A stretch of 64,000 bases of DNA from Tsukamurella conjunctivitidis (GTDB lineage: Bacteria; Actinomycetota; Actinomycetes; Mycobacteriales; Mycobacteriaceae): the NCBI RefSeq assembly GCF_007858475.1, contig NZ_VIGX01000018.1:1-64000 (forward strand). Reading direction: 5' to 3'. This document shows, in pieces, positions 8,324-19,084 of this stretch (position 1 is its first letter; every line of letters begins with the position of its first letter). The translations under genes were made by a program, and so were the position numbers. The notes below the pieces were generated by a model, which ran no database searches, was not told the origin of the DNA, and worked only from the letters and a program-made list of their open reading frames with translations.

Positions 8324-10275
8324 GTGAGCGCACCTACAGCTCGGCCCCATCCAGGGCAGAAGCCCGGGGCCCGTAAGCCCGGCGCCGGGATCCCCGGCGC
8401 GCATTCCGCCGCCTCGAAGCAGCACGTCGCAGCCGACGTCGCGCACAGCGCCCTCGAGGGCGCCCGCGTCGTGGCCCCCGAGCGCGTCACCGGCGCGCAG
8501 TCGGTGGTCCGGTCGCTCGAGGAGATCGGTGTGGACACGGTCTTCGGCATTCCCGGCGGTTGCATCCTCCCGGTCTACGACCCGCTCCTCGACTCCAAGA
8601 AGGTCCGCCACGTCCTGGTGCGCCACGAGCAGGGCGCAGGCCACGCCGCCACCGGCTACGCCCAGGCGACCGGCAAGGTCGGCGTGTGCATGGCGACCTC
8701 GGGACCCGGCGCCACCAACCTGGTGACGCCGCTCGCGGACGCGCAGATGGACTCGGTGCCGATCGTCGCCATCACCGGCCAGGTCGGCCGCCCGCTGATC
8801 GGCACGGACGCCTTCCAGGAGGCCGATATCTCGGGCATCACGATGCCCGTGACGAAGCACAACTTCCTGGTCTACGACGCGGCCGACATCCCTCGCGTCA
8901 TCGCCGAGGCCTTCTACCTCGCGCAGAGCGGTCGTCCCGGCGCCGTGCTGGTCGACATCCCGAAGGACGTGCTGCAGGAGGACACCGTCTTCTCGTGGCC
9001 GCCGCAGATCGACCTGCCCGGGTACCGCCCCGTGACCAAGCCGCACGGCAAGCAGATCCGCGAGGCCGCGCGCCTCATCGCCGCGGCGAAGTCGCCCGTG
9101 CTCTACGTCGGCGGTGGCGTGCTCAAGGCGGAGGCCTCGGAGGAGCTGCTCAAGCTGGCCGAGCTGACCGGCATTCCGGTGGTCACGACCCTGATGGCGC
9201 GCGGCGTCTTCCCGGACAGCCACTCCCAGCACATGGGCATGCCCGGCATGCACGGCACCGTCGGTGCCGTGGCGGCGCTGCAGCGCTCCGATCTGTTGGT
9301 GACGCTGGGCGCCCGGTTCGACGACCGCGTCACCGGCAAGCTGGACTCCTTCGCGCCCGATGCGAAGGTCATCCACGCCGACATCGACCCGGCCGAGATC
9401 GGCAAGAACCGCTTCGCGGACGTCCCGATCGTGGGCGACTGCAAGGAGGTCATCACAGAGCTCATCGCCGCGATCTCCGAGGATCGCGCGACCATCGCCG
9501 CCCCGGATCTGAGCGCGTGGTGGGAGTACCTGGACGGCATCCGCAAGACCTACCCGCTGGCCTACAAGCCGGAGTCCGACGGTGCGCTGAGCCCCGAGTA
9601 CGTGATCGAGCGCCTCGGCGTCGCCGCGGGCCCGGATGCGATCTACTGCGCGGGCGTCGGCCAGCACCAGATGTGGGCGGCCCAGTTCGTCAAGTACGAG
9701 AAGCCGCGCACCTGGCTGAACTCGGGCGGTCTCGGCACCATGGGTTACGCGGTCCCCGCGGCCCTCGGCGCCAAGATGGGCGCGCCCGAGAAGGAGGTCT
9801 GGGCGATCGACGGTGACGGCTGCTTCCAGATGACCAATCAGGAGCTCGCCACCGCCGCGATCGAGGGCGCCCCGATCAAGGTCGCGATCATCAACAACGG
9901 CAACCTGGGCATGGTCCGCCAGTGGCAGACCCTGTTCTACGAGCAGCGCTACTCGAGCACCGATCTGTCGACGCACTCGATGCGCATCCCCGACTTCGTC
10001 AAGCTCGGCGAGGCGATGGGCTGCGTCTCCTTCCGGTGCGAGCGCGAGGAGGACGTCGACGCCGTGATCGCGCAGGCGCGGGAGATCAACGACCGCCCCG
10101 TCGTCATCGACTTCATCGTGGGCGCCGACGCCCAGGTGTGGCCGATGGTCGCCGCGGGCACCAGCAACGACGAGATCATGGCGGCGCGGGACATCCGTCC
10201 GCTGTTCGACGAGGACGACGCGGCCGACGAGCCCGCGGTCATCCACGCCGCGATGGAGCGTTCGGAGGAGCAGAA

Positions 10276-10279
<4 letters not shown>
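8324..10279 (+). CDS. ilvB: Acetolactate synthase, large (catalytic) subunit
   Basis: 651 residues. The enzyme condenses pyruvate with pyruvate or 2-ketobutyrate, the first common step of Val/Leu/Ile synthesis. An Ala/Pro/Gly-rich extension of about 52 residues precedes the thiamin-binding core, longer than in enterobacteria but usual in this order. Visible marks are catalytic Glu102 ([14 protein letters not shown]), the FAD/PP domain, and the ThDP-Mg motif [15 protein letters not shown] near residues 498-512 ending in NNGNLGM. The GTG start at 8324 has GAGAAGG upstream. Its stop overlaps the ilvN start by 4 bp. The attenuator upstream shows control by branched-chain amino acid supply. Confidence 0.98.
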
Positions 10280-11833
<1,554 letters not shown>

Positions 11834-11852
11834 GGTCTCACCGCACCACCGC

Positions 11853-11887
11853 AGAGCCCCGTCGGACCGCGCGTCCGGCGGGGCTCT
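11853..11887 (+). terminator. Terminator after ilvC
   Basis: A 15-bp stem (AGAGCCCCGTCGGAC against its complement at 11873-11887, one G-T pair) with a 5-nt loop follows the ilvBNC operon and precedes the tetR promoter. Confidence 0.8.
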
Positions 11888-11916
11888 TGCGTGTCCTGAG
11901 GGCGGACCGTAGAGTG

Positions 11917-11942
11917 CTGAACATGTTCAGTGAACCTGTTCA
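11917..11942. promoter_or_regulatory. Tandem palindromes over the tetR start codon, likely TetR operator
   Basis: CTGAACATGTTCAG (11917-11930) is a perfect 14-bp palindrome whose centre is the ATG of the TetR gene. Next to it, TGAACCTGTTCA (11931-11942) repeats the pattern with one central mismatch, offset by 13 bp. Two adjacent copies suit the cooperative binding of two TetR dimers and imply autorepression. Confidence 0.7.
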
Positions 11943-12522
11943 ATCACGGGCGGAGGCCAAGGCCGGCACGCGGGCTCGCGTCCTCGCCGCCGCCGACCGG
12001 TCCTTCCGGGCCCACGGCTTCGCGGGGACGACGGTGCGCGCCATCGCCGCCGATGCCGGCGTCAGCGTCGGTACGGTGATGGCCGTCGGCGACAAGGATG
12101 CGCTGCTCATCGCGATCGTCGACGAGTGGATCGCGGCGGTGCATACGTCTCGCGACGCGGGCAAGGGGCTGCCGGCTCTCGGGCGCGCGGAGGCGACCGC
12201 GCGACTGGTGGGCATCGTCGCGCCCTTCGTCACGTACTTCAACGCCGACGGCGACCTCTCCCGCGAGTACGCGGCGGTTCTCGCTCGCGGGAAGCATCGC
12301 TCCCGGACCTTCGGCGACCTCGCCGACGAGCTGCAGTCCGATTTCGAGCGGATCTTCGCCGCCGCGGGCTGCGCCGACCCCGGCGCTGCTGCCCGGACTC
12401 TGTACTTCGTCTACATCGGTCTGCTGTTCGCCACCTCGGGTGGGGCGGTGACGCGGGAGGCCGCGGCGGAGCGTCTCGTCGAGGCGATAGGACAGATCCT
12501 GGGAGAAGGGGTATCGCAATGA
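11923..12522 (+). CDS. TetR/AcrR family transcriptional repressor
   Basis: 199 residues. The N-terminal helix-turn-helix (TRARVLAAADRSFRAHGF, then VRAIAADAGVSVGTVMAVGDKDALL) is a standard TetR DNA-binding domain; the C-terminal half is the variable ligand-binding part, so the effector is unknown. The ATG at 11923 is chosen because it lies inside a palindrome typical of TetR autoregulation. The stop overlaps the start of the next gene by 4 bp (ATGA), so the small DoxX-like membrane protein is co-transcribed and probably its main target. Confidence 0.88.
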   Translation: MFSEPVQSRAEAKAGTRARVLAAADRSFRAHGFAGTTVRAIAADAGVSVGTVMAVGDKDALLIAIVDEWIAAVHTSRDAGKGLPALGRAEATARLVGIVAPFVTYFNADGDLSREYAAVLARGKHRSRTFGDLADELQSDFERIFAAAGCADPGAAARTLYFVYIGLLFATSGGAVTREAAAERLVEAIGQILGEGVSQ

Positions 12523-12887
12523 CCACCGGTTTCATCGACACGCCGCACTGGCCGTGGCTCACCGTCGCGCTCGCGGTCGTCCTGTTGGGCGACGCTCTGC
12601 TGTCGGTGCGCCCGCCCGGGTTCATCCAGGACTGCCTCGACGGTGTCCGGTTCCCGCGGGACTGGTGGTGGACGCTCATCGTCATCAAGCTGGTCGCGAC
12701 GGCGGGGCTGCTCGCGGGGCTGTGGTACCCGGGTGTGGGCGTCGCGGCGAACGCCGGCGTGGTCGCCTACTTCGTGTGCGCCGCGGTCGCGCACGTGAAG
12801 GCGGGTTTCCTCGGCTCGACGTTCTGGGTGAACTGCCTGGGCATGCTCGGCTTCACCGTCGTCGTGCTGATCCTGTCCTACGCCTAG
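12519..12887 (+). CDS. Small four-helix membrane protein, DoxX-like
   Basis: 122 residues with four hydrophobic segments (LTVALAVVLLGDALLSV, LIVIKLVATAGLLAGLW, ANAGVVAYFVCAAVAHV, CLGMLGFTVVVLILSYA). The arrangement and the LxVIKLVATAGL stretch resemble the DoxX-like (DoxX_2) family. No catalytic residues are evident. It is translationally coupled to the TetR gene before it. Proteins of this kind are often found under TetR or MarR repressors, but their task is not known. Start ATG 12519. Confidence 0.75.
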   Translation: MTTGFIDTPHWPWLTVALAVVLLGDALLSVRPPGFIQDCLDGVRFPRDWWWTLIVIKLVATAGLLAGLWYPGVGVAANAGVVAYFVCAAVAHVKAGFLGSTFWVNCLGMLGFTVVVLILSYA

Positions 12888-12922
12888 CCCGTGAGCGAAG
12901 AAACCAGCACTGCTGATTGATA

Positions 12923-12951
12923 GTGATAGAGTGCTCCGAAACGGCTATCAC
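12923..12951. promoter_or_regulatory. Inverted repeat upstream of the diiron oxygenase gene
   Basis: GTGATAG (12923-12929) and CTATCAC (12945-12951) form perfect 7-bp arms separated by 15 nt, just upstream of the ATG at 12959. A -10-like TAGAGT overlaps the left arm (12927-12932). It may be an operator for an unidentified regulator. Confidence 0.4.
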
Positions 12952-12958
12952 GACGACG

Positions 12959-13993
12959 ATGGCCGCGGACGGAAGCGAGATGTGGATGCGACTGGCCCTC
13001 ACGCACATGGGACGCACGCAGGGGAACCCGTTCCCCGGGCAGGCCGAGTACGAGCAGACCCTGCAGGATCTGTCGGAGGCGTCGGTCAACCGGAACTTCG
13101 ACCCATACCTCGATATCGACTGGGACAACCCCGAGCTCGCCATCGTCCCGGACGATCCCCGGTGGGTCTGCGATTCCCGCTTCGATCCCATCGGCCGGCA
13201 CCCCTGGTACCAGGCGCAGCCGCTGGCGAAGCAGATCGAGATCGGGATGTGGCGCCAGGCGAACGTCGCGAAGGTCGGCCTGCAGTTCGAGTCGATGCTG
13301 ATCCGCGGGATCATGCAGTACACGGCGGCCCTGCCGAACAACTCGCCGGAGTTCCGCTACGCCACGCACGAGGCGAAGGAGGAGTGCCAGCACACGCTCA
13401 TGTTCCAGGAGTTCGTCAACCGCGTGGGCATGGACGTCCCGGGCGGCAGCTGGTTCCTGCGCCGCATCTCGCCGATCGTGCCGCTCTTCGCGACCATGAC
13501 GCCGCTGTACTTCTACATGATGGTCCTCGGCGGCGAGGAGCCGATCGACCACCTGCAGAAGCAGTTCCTGCGCTCGGGCTCCGAGCAGCACCCGGCGATG
13601 AGCTCGATCATGCAGATCCACGTGGCGGAGGAGGCGCGCCACATCGGCTTCGCACACCAGCTGCTCGAGCACCGCATCCCGACCCGCGGCGCGTTCCCGC
13701 GGCTCGTGCTCTCCCTGATGCTGCCCATCACCATGCGCGTCATGGTGACCATGATCATGATGCCGCCCAAGGAGTTCTGGGAGACCTTCGAGATCCCGCG
13801 GTCGGTGAAGAAGGACATCTTCTGGCGCTCGGACGAATCGCAGCAGATGAAGCGCGACGTCTTCGGCGACGTGCGGATGATGGCCGAGAGGTGCGGCCTG
13901 ATGAACCCGCTGAGCAAGCTCATGTGGCGGATCTGCGGCATCGACGGCCGCATCTCCCGGTTCCGCAGCGAGCCGGCGTACGCCGCGCAGTAG
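12959..13993 (+). CDS. AurF-family diiron oxygenase
   Basis: 344 residues from ATG 12959. The ligand pattern of the non-heme diiron N-oxygenase AurF is complete: Glu111, Glu142-x-x-His145 (EECQH), Glu194, and His221-xxx-Glu225-xx-His228 (HVAEEARH). This fits a ferritin-like helical bundle that activates O2. AurF itself oxidises p-aminobenzoate; the substrate here is unknown, and actinobacterial members may act on other amines or on lipids. A TTG at 12917 keeps the frame open upstream, and an ATG at 12980 has a weak GGAAG site, so the start is uncertain by a few codons. It stands alone between the TetR pair and a convergent lipid operon. Confidence 0.85.
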   Translation: MAADGSEMWMRLALTHMGRTQGNPFPGQAEYEQTLQDLSEASVNRNFDPYLDIDWDNPELAIVPDDPRWVCDSRFDPIGRHPWYQAQPLAKQIEIGMWRQANVAKVGLQFESMLIRGIMQYTAALPNNSPEFRYATHEAKEECQHTLMFQEFVNRVGMDVPGGSWFLRRISPIVPLFATMTPLYFYMMVLGGEEPIDHLQKQFLRSGSEQHPAMSSIMQIHVAEEARHIGFAHQLLEHRIPTRGAFPRLVLSLMLPITMRVMVTMIMMPPKEFWETFEIPRSVKKDIFWRSDESQQMKRDVFGDVRMMAERCGLMNPLSKLMWRICGIDGRISRFRSEPAYAAQ

Positions 13994-14248
13994 CCTGCCG
14001 CCCAGGGGGAGGACAGTGGACTTCCCGGACCGGCCTGGGACGGACGCGCGCTGAGGTTGCCACCGCACCTGTGGCCGCGAACGCTGCCACTGACGAGGCG
14101 CTGCCGTTCGTGGGCCACTGCGTGTGGTGTCGGACGGGCAGTACGCGTCACCGATCAGAGCAGGGGCTTCCAGCGGGTCGATGAGGGTGAGTCCGACAGC
14201 GTGGCTTACCTCTCCGAGGTGTTCACCGCTGCAGGTTCCTGAGCCGGC

Positions 14249-15655
14249 CTACAGCTTCGCAAGTGCCCGGGTGGCGGCGTGGTGGCCGCACATGCCGTGG
14301 GCGGCGGGCCCGGGCGGTGTCGCGGCGGAGCAGATGTACATGCCGGGGACACCGAGGTCGTACGGCTGCAGGGTGATCCGCGGGCCGAAGACGAGTTGCA
14401 GCGGGTCCTTGGAGCCGGTGTTGATGTCCCCGCCGACGAAGTTGGCGTTGTAGCGGGACATCTCGGTGGTGGAGCAGACCGCCGTGCCCACGATGCGGTC
14501 GCGAAACCCGGGGGCGAAGCGTTCGATCTGGGCGACGATCGCCTCGGTGGCGTCGCCGGCGTAGCCGCTCGGCACGTGGGCGTAGGACCAGACGGGGTGC
14601 ACGTCGCCGACGCTCCGCGAGGGGTCGGCGAGGTACTGCTGCCCGACGAGCACGAAGGGCCGCTCGGGCATTCGCCCCGCCGCGATGGCCCGCTCGGTCG
14701 TGGCGATCTCCGCGAACTCGCCGCCCAGGTGGACGGTGCTCGACCGCCGCGCGTCGGGGTTGGTCCAGGGCACGCCGTCCTGGACGGCGAAGTCCACCTT
14801 GAACGCGCCGGGCCCGTACCGGAAGCGCGCGAAGGCGCGCCGCACCCGGGCCGGTAGGCGGTCGCCGAGGACCGACGCGACCTGGCGCGGGTCCAGATCG
14901 AAGAGCGTGACATCGGCGGCGGGCAGATTCGCCGCGGTCACCCGCACGCCGGTCTCCACCCGGCCGCCCAGGCCCTCGAACTCGGCGAGCAGTGCCGCGG
15001 CGATCGCCCCCGAACCACCCTCGGCCACCTGCCAGCCGAAGGCGTGGCCGGCCGTGAGCATGCCCTTCCCGATCGCCGAACTCATCGGCTCGTGCAGCGG
15101 GCGGAAGGCGTGCGCCGCGACGCCACCCCAGAGCCCGCGCGCCTGCGGCGTGCGGAAGGCCCGCGCCAGCGCCGCGGCGGGCAGGGGAGTGGGCGCACCG
15201 AAGCCGGCCAGCGCCACCGGGTGCCGCGGCACGCGCAGCAGCGGCCCCAGCATCGACGGTCCGATCTTGTCGAAGTTCCGCACGGGCCGGCCGAACAGGG
15301 CGCGCCAGGCGGCCCCGTCGGGCCCGAGACCCGCGGCGGTGTCGGCGACGCCGCGGTGCAGCACCCCCGCCGTGCCGTCGTCGAGCGGGTGCACGCACTC
15401 GAGTTCCGCGGAGCGCCAGCGCAGCCCGTGGCCCGCGAGATCGACCGTCGCGAGGAAGGGGGAGCCGACGGCCATGGGATGGATCGCCGCGCAGTGGTCG
15501 TGGATCAGGCCGGGAACGATCCCCTCGAAGGAGCGCAGGCCGCCGCCGACGGTGTCGCCCGCCTCCAGCAACGTCGTCTCGACGCCCGCGCGGGCCAGGG
15601 TGATCGCGGCGGCGAGCCCGTTGGGCCCGCCGCCGACGACGGTGCCGGTGGTCAT
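14249..15655 (-). CDS. FAD-dependent oxidoreductase, phytoene desaturase (CrtI)-like
   Basis: 468 residues starting MTTGTVVGGGPNGLAAA. The N-terminal dinucleotide-binding motif (GGGPNGLAA) and Glu in LLEAGD bind FAD; the C-terminal MYICSAATPPGPAAHGM is the second FAD signature of CrtI and related desaturases/isomerases. It probably desaturates or isomerises a hydrophobic substrate at the membrane. The start overlaps the stop of the DUF3556 gene by 4 bp, so the two proteins are coupled. The same frame stays open far upstream without stops, an effect of high GC; the ATG at 15655 is the true start. No carotenoid synthesis genes (crtB, crtE) are near, so a role in carotenoid synthesis is not implied. 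Confidence 0.88.
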   Translation of the reverse strand: MTTGTVVGGGPNGLAAAITLARAGVETTLLEAGDTVGGGLRSFEGIVPGLIHDHCAAIHPMAVGSPFLATVDLAGHGLRWRSAELECVHPLDDGTAGVLHRGVADTAAGLGPDGAAWRALFGRPVRNFDKIGPSMLGPLLRVPRHPVALAGFGAPTPLPAAALARAFRTPQARGLWGGVAAHAFRPLHEPMSSAIGKGMLTAGHAFGWQVAEGGSGAIAAALLAEFEGLGGRVETGVRVTAANLPAADVTLFDLDPRQVASVLGDRLPARVRRAFARFRYGPGAFKVDFAVQDGVPWTNPDARRSSTVHLGGEFAEIATTERAIAAGRMPERPFVLVGQQYLADPSRSVGDVHPVWSYAHVPSGYAGDATEAIVAQIERFAPGFRDRIVGTAVCSTTEMSRYNANFVGGDINTGSKDPLQLVFGPRITLQPYDLGVPGMYICSAATPPGPAAHGMCGHHAATRALAKL

Positions 15656-17436
15656 GCCCGCGAGCCTAGCCCGAGACCGAGCGGGAAGCGGTCGTGGTCC
15701 GCTGACCAGGTGATCTCGCACGCGACGGGGCCGTCGGGCAGCCAGGGCTGGGTCGTCACGCACTCCGTGACGCTCCACCGGCCGCGCGCCACCACGCCGA
15801 GCGCGGCGTCGATGATCTGGAAGTCCTGCGAGAACCGCGTGATCGGCTGCGATTCCGCCCACACCACGATCAGCTCGCCGGGCTCGAAGCCGGCCTGCTC
15901 CTGGACCGCCGCGATCAGGCTCGCGTCGTGCAGGTGGCCGTCGCCGAAGTTGAAGCCGATCATGGTGTTGCACACCAGCTCGCCCTCGCGCAGGGTGCGG
16001 CCCTCCACGTCGGGCACGTGGCTCAGCAGGGTGGAGAACAGGCCGCGGCCGTTGCTGTGCAGGGCCCGCCAGCCGAGCCCCATGTTCATGAGCGTCTCGG
16101 CCCACTCCCGCGAGACACCGGTGGCCACGAACTGGTCGACGGTGTTCGTCGTCCGGCGCTGCACCCGGTTCAGCTTCTCCTCGGCCCCCGGTGCGAAGGC
16201 CCACATCCCCGTCGCCCAGTTGCCGGCGTACTGGCGCAGCGAGGGCAGGAAGGAGACCTTGTCGGGACGGATGTTGCCCAGCACGGGGAACGCGAGGAGC
16301 GCGGCCAGCACGACGAGGATCAGCCACGCCGGCGACATGTCGAGCACCGAATAGCCGTCCTGCGCGGGGAATCCGACGAACAGGAACAACGCGGTGTACG
16401 CGAACAGGAGGTTCCACTCCAACGGAACGGCCAGCGGGAAGGTGGAGATGATGAACAGGTGGTAGCAGACCATGAAGACGGCGCAGACCACGGTCAGGGT
16501 GCGGTTCATCGAGAACAACAGGATGAGCGGCGCGACGATCTCGACGAAGGTGCCCAGTCCCTCCGCCATGAACCGGGCCAGCTTCGACGGCAGCAGGTCG
16601 TGCGGGGCGTTGCGGTAGTGGGCGCGGCGCAGGCCCTTGAAGGGCATGCAGGGGGAGTTGGAGACCATCACGGGGATCACGTTGATGAAGTGCTTGCCGA
16701 TTTTCGACATCCCGGCGCCGACCCAGACCACCACGATCAGCAGTTTCAGCCCGACGATCATCGTCGCGAAGGACAGCAGCGGCAGCAGGCCGAACATGAT
16801 CAACGCGGGCATGTACTGCTCGCCGCGGGCGGCGAGGAAGATCGTCTTGTCCCGCAGGCCGACCAGTACCAGCAGCGCGACCGGAGCGATCATCAGCCAG
16901 GGAGCGACGAGCTCGTACGGCGATGAATCGGTGACGATCACGCCGGGAAGAGCGATACCGAGCACCAGCGAGGCGAGCAGGAGGCAGTAGAGGCCGACGT
17001 CCAGCGCGGTACGTCGGGTGCCGGCGGTACCGGGGACCCAGGTGTACGGGCGCAGCCGGATGGTCCCGGTGCGGGCCCAGAACCGGATGCCTCCGGTCAT
17101 GGGCTTGATCTTGAAGGTGAGAGGTCCCCACGCGCCGGCCACGCCGACGGCCTCGAGCAGGGTGGTCCACAGCACCAGCTTCTGGTAGACGATGGGTTGG
17201 TTCCACCAGGTGGACACCTCCCAGAAGTGCAGGCCCGAGGTGGCGGTGGCGAGGAGCACGCCGCCGAAGGCGTAGAGCACCAGCAGCTTCACGACGTAGA
17301 TGACGAACGCGACCTTCTGCGTGCCGAAGCCGTGATCCACCCAGCGCTGGGTGGCGAAGCGCAGCCGGTCCTGGAGCGGGCGGGTGATGAACTCCGCCGG
17401 ATCGACCTCGGGGAGGTCGGGTTTCATGAATCCCAT
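15652..17436 (-). CDS. DUF3556 polytopic membrane protein
   Basis: 594 residues. About eight to ten hydrophobic helices occupy residues 40-385 (for example VAFVIYVVKLLVLYAFGGVL, ALLVLVGL, LLIVVVWVGAG, WLILVVLAALLAF), and a soluble domain of about 200 residues follows (AEEKLNRVQRRTTNTVDQF to the end). The layout and motifs (NSPCMPFKGLRRAHYRN, CYHLFIISTFPLAVPLEWN) fit the DUF3556 family of Actinobacteria as I know it. Its function is not described. It sits between an acyl-CoA ligase and a flavoprotein in one operon, so a membrane enzyme or carrier for an acyl or isoprenoid substrate is plausible. Start ATG 17436, with AAGGA a few bases upstream. Confidence 0.8.
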   Translation of the reverse strand: MGFMKPDLPEVDPAEFITRPLQDRLRFATQRWVDHGFGTQKVAFVIYVVKLLVLYAFGGVLLATATSGLHFWEVSTWWNQPIVYQKLVLWTTLLEAVGVAGAWGPLTFKIKPMTGGIRFWARTGTIRLRPYTWVPGTAGTRRTALDVGLYCLLLASLVLGIALPGVIVTDSSPYELVAPWLMIAPVALLVLVGLRDKTIFLAARGEQYMPALIMFGLLPLLSFATMIVGLKLLIVVVWVGAGMSKIGKHFINVIPVMVSNSPCMPFKGLRRAHYRNAPHDLLPSKLARFMAEGLGTFVEIVAPLILLFSMNRTLTVVCAVFMVCYHLFIISTFPLAVPLEWNLLFAYTALFLFVGFPAQDGYSVLDMSPAWLILVVLAALLAFPVLGNIRPDKVSFLPSLRQYAGNWATGMWAFAPGAEEKLNRVQRRTTNTVDQFVATGVSREWAETLMNMGLGWRALHSNGRGLFSTLLSHVPDVEGRTLREGELVCNTMIGFNFGDGHLHDASLIAAVQEQAGFEPGELIVVWAESQPITRFSQDFQIIDAALGVVARGRWSVTECVTTQPWLPDGPVACEITWSADHDRFPLGLGLGSRA

Positions 17437-17463
17437 GAGAGAAGTCCTTAGGGTGGAGGCGGA

Positions 17464-18936
17464 TCAGGCAGTGGTGGGGGCGGCGTCGAGGCGGCGCAGG
17501 GCGGGCTTGTCGATCTTTCCGACGGGGTTCTTCGGCAGCGCGCCGAGCACCGTGATCGCCACGGGCTGCTTGTACTTCGCGAGCTGCTCCCTGGCGTGCG
17601 CCGCGATCGTGTCGACGTCGAGCTGCATGCCGGGAGCGGCGGAGACGTAGAGCACGGGCAGTTCGCCGTACTTCGCGTCCGGGCGGCCGATCACTGCGGC
17701 CTCGGCGACGCCGGTCACGCCGTACACCGCGGTCTCGATCTCCTTGGGGTAGATGTTCTCCCCGCCGCGGATGATCATGTCCTTCGCGCGATCCACGAGC
17801 CGGAGGTAGCCGTCCTGGTCGAGGACGCCCACGTCGCCGGTGCGCAGCCAGCCGTCGACGACCGTCTTCGCCGTCTCCTCGGGGCGGTTCAGATAGCCGC
17901 GCATGATGTTCGGGCCCGCGAGCAGCACTTCGCCCGCCTCGCCGACGGGGAGCTCCGCGCCGGCGCCGTCGACGATCTTCAGTCGCTGGCCGGGGAGCGG
18001 GAGGCCGACGGTGCCGACCTTCTTCACGCCGTGCAGCGGGTTGACGGTGGCGGCGCAGGTGCACTCGGATAGGCCGTAGCCCTCGATCAGCGGGAAACCG
18101 TAGCGGGCTTCGAAGCCCTCCAGCAGTTCCCGGCTCGCGGGCGCCGCGCCGCACACACCGAAGCGTACCTTCGACAGGTCCGGCCGCACCTCGGGCGGGA
18201 GGCCCGCCAGCATCGTGTAGATCGTGGGCACCGCGGAGAAGTACGTCGCGCCGGTCTCCTCGAGGACTCCGAAGAAGGTGCGCGGGTCGAACCGGCCGGC
18301 GATGGTCACCCGGCCGCCCCCGCGCAGCGGGTTGAGCGTCGACACCACGATGGCGTTGACGTGGAACAGGGGCAGGATCAGCAGGCTGTGGTCATCGGCG
18401 TCGAAGTCGAAGGCCGCCGAGGACATCTCGCTCATCGCCACCAGGTTCGCGTGGTCGAGCATCACGCCCTTCGGGCGCCCCGTGGTGCCCGAGGTGTAGA
18501 TCAGCAGCGCGAGGTCCGACGGTGCCGCGACCGGCTCCGCTCCGTCCGGGGTGTGGTCGAGCAGCGTGCCCGCGGCGATCACGGCGACCCCGGCCGGCGC
18601 GTCCGCGTCGGCGACCAGCACCGCCGCGCCCGCGTCCTGCACCTGGTACTCGACCTCCGGCTGCGCGAGGTACGGGTTGATCGGGGTCGCGGCCGCGCCC
18701 AGGCGCCAGGCCGCGAACAGGGTGACCACGAGCAACGCGGTGTTCGGCAGCTTCACCGCGACCACGTCGCCGGGACCCACGCCCGCCGCGCGGAGGGCCG
18801 CGGCGGCGCTGCGCACCGCACCGTCGAAGGCGGCGTTGTCCAGGTCGATCGCATCGTCGGCGATCGCGGGTGCGTGCGGGGCCGCGGCGGCGCGCACCCC
18901 GGGGAGGTGGGCGAAGGTGGTGAAATCGAAGGTCAC
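17464..18936 (-). CDS. Acyl-CoA synthetase (AMP-forming, class I adenylate-forming enzyme)
   Basis: 490 residues from the GTG at 18936, chosen because AGGAG precedes it by 5 nt; a longer frame to 18966 lacks such a site. The enzyme activates a carboxylic acid with ATP and CoA. Signatures are LLIYTSGTTGRPKG near residue 145 (ATP loop), YGLSE (A4/A5), GWLRTGDVG, the hinge DRAKDMIIRGGENIYPKEIE and the catalytic lysine in PKNPVGKIDKPALRR at the C-terminus. The chain is short for the family (usually 500-550). It is the first gene of the operon with DUF3556 and the flavoprotein, 27 bp apart, and is divergent from a PucR regulator. Its substrate is unknown. Confidence 0.9.
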   Translation of the reverse strand: MTFDFTTFAHLPGVRAAAAPHAPAIADDAIDLDNAAFDGAVRSAAAALRAAGVGPGDVVAVKLPNTALLVVTLFAAWRLGAAATPINPYLAQPEVEYQVQDAGAAVLVADADAPAGVAVIAAGTLLDHTPDGAEPVAAPSDLALLIYTSGTTGRPKGVMLDHANLVAMSEMSSAAFDFDADDHSLLILPLFHVNAIVVSTLNPLRGGGRVTIAGRFDPRTFFGVLEETGATYFSAVPTIYTMLAGLPPEVRPDLSKVRFGVCGAAPASRELLEGFEARYGFPLIEGYGLSECTCAATVNPLHGVKKVGTVGLPLPGQRLKIVDGAGAELPVGEAGEVLLAGPNIMRGYLNRPEETAKTVVDGWLRTGDVGVLDQDGYLRLVDRAKDMIIRGGENIYPKEIETAVYGVTGVAEAAVIGRPDAKYGELPVLYVSAAPGMQLDVDTIAAHAREQLAKYKQPVAITVLGALPKNPVGKIDKPALRRLDAAPTTA

Positions 18937-19021
18937 GGTGGCTCCTAGTCCGGTGGGTGCATCCACGGTAGGCCGGACGTGATGGCGATCACATCGTCCA
19001 CCGGCGACGATAGGTGGCGCA

Positions 19022-19046
19022 GAATTCGTCCTGGGAGGACGAATTC
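19022..19046. promoter_or_regulatory. Perfect 11-bp inverted repeat between acyl-CoA ligase and pucR-type gene
   Basis: GAATTCGTCCT (19022-19032) and AGGACGAATTC (19036-19046) are exact complements 3 nt apart in the divergent promoter region. The short spacing and AT-rich ends suit a dimeric regulator such as the adjacent PucR protein. It could control both genes. Confidence 0.65.
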
Positions 19047-19084
19047 GTGCGTGATGGGGGCGTCGGTCGAGCTAGGATTTGGCG

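Noticed and set aside
12917-12958. TTG start extending the diiron oxygenase by 14 residues
   Set aside because: The extension lies over an inverted repeat and -10-like sequence and has no ribosome-binding site; ATG 12959 or 12980 is more likely.
13994-14248. Possible small ORFs in the gap between two convergent genes
   Set aside because: Frames are short, have no ribosome site and resemble nothing; I see no feature in these 255 bases.
14249-18154. A continuous 1301-codon open frame on the minus strand
   Set aside because: It joins the CrtI-like gene to a stop-free shadow of DUF3556 and the ligase. Only the part from ATG 15655 resembles a protein; the upstream part is Arg/Pro-rich noise.
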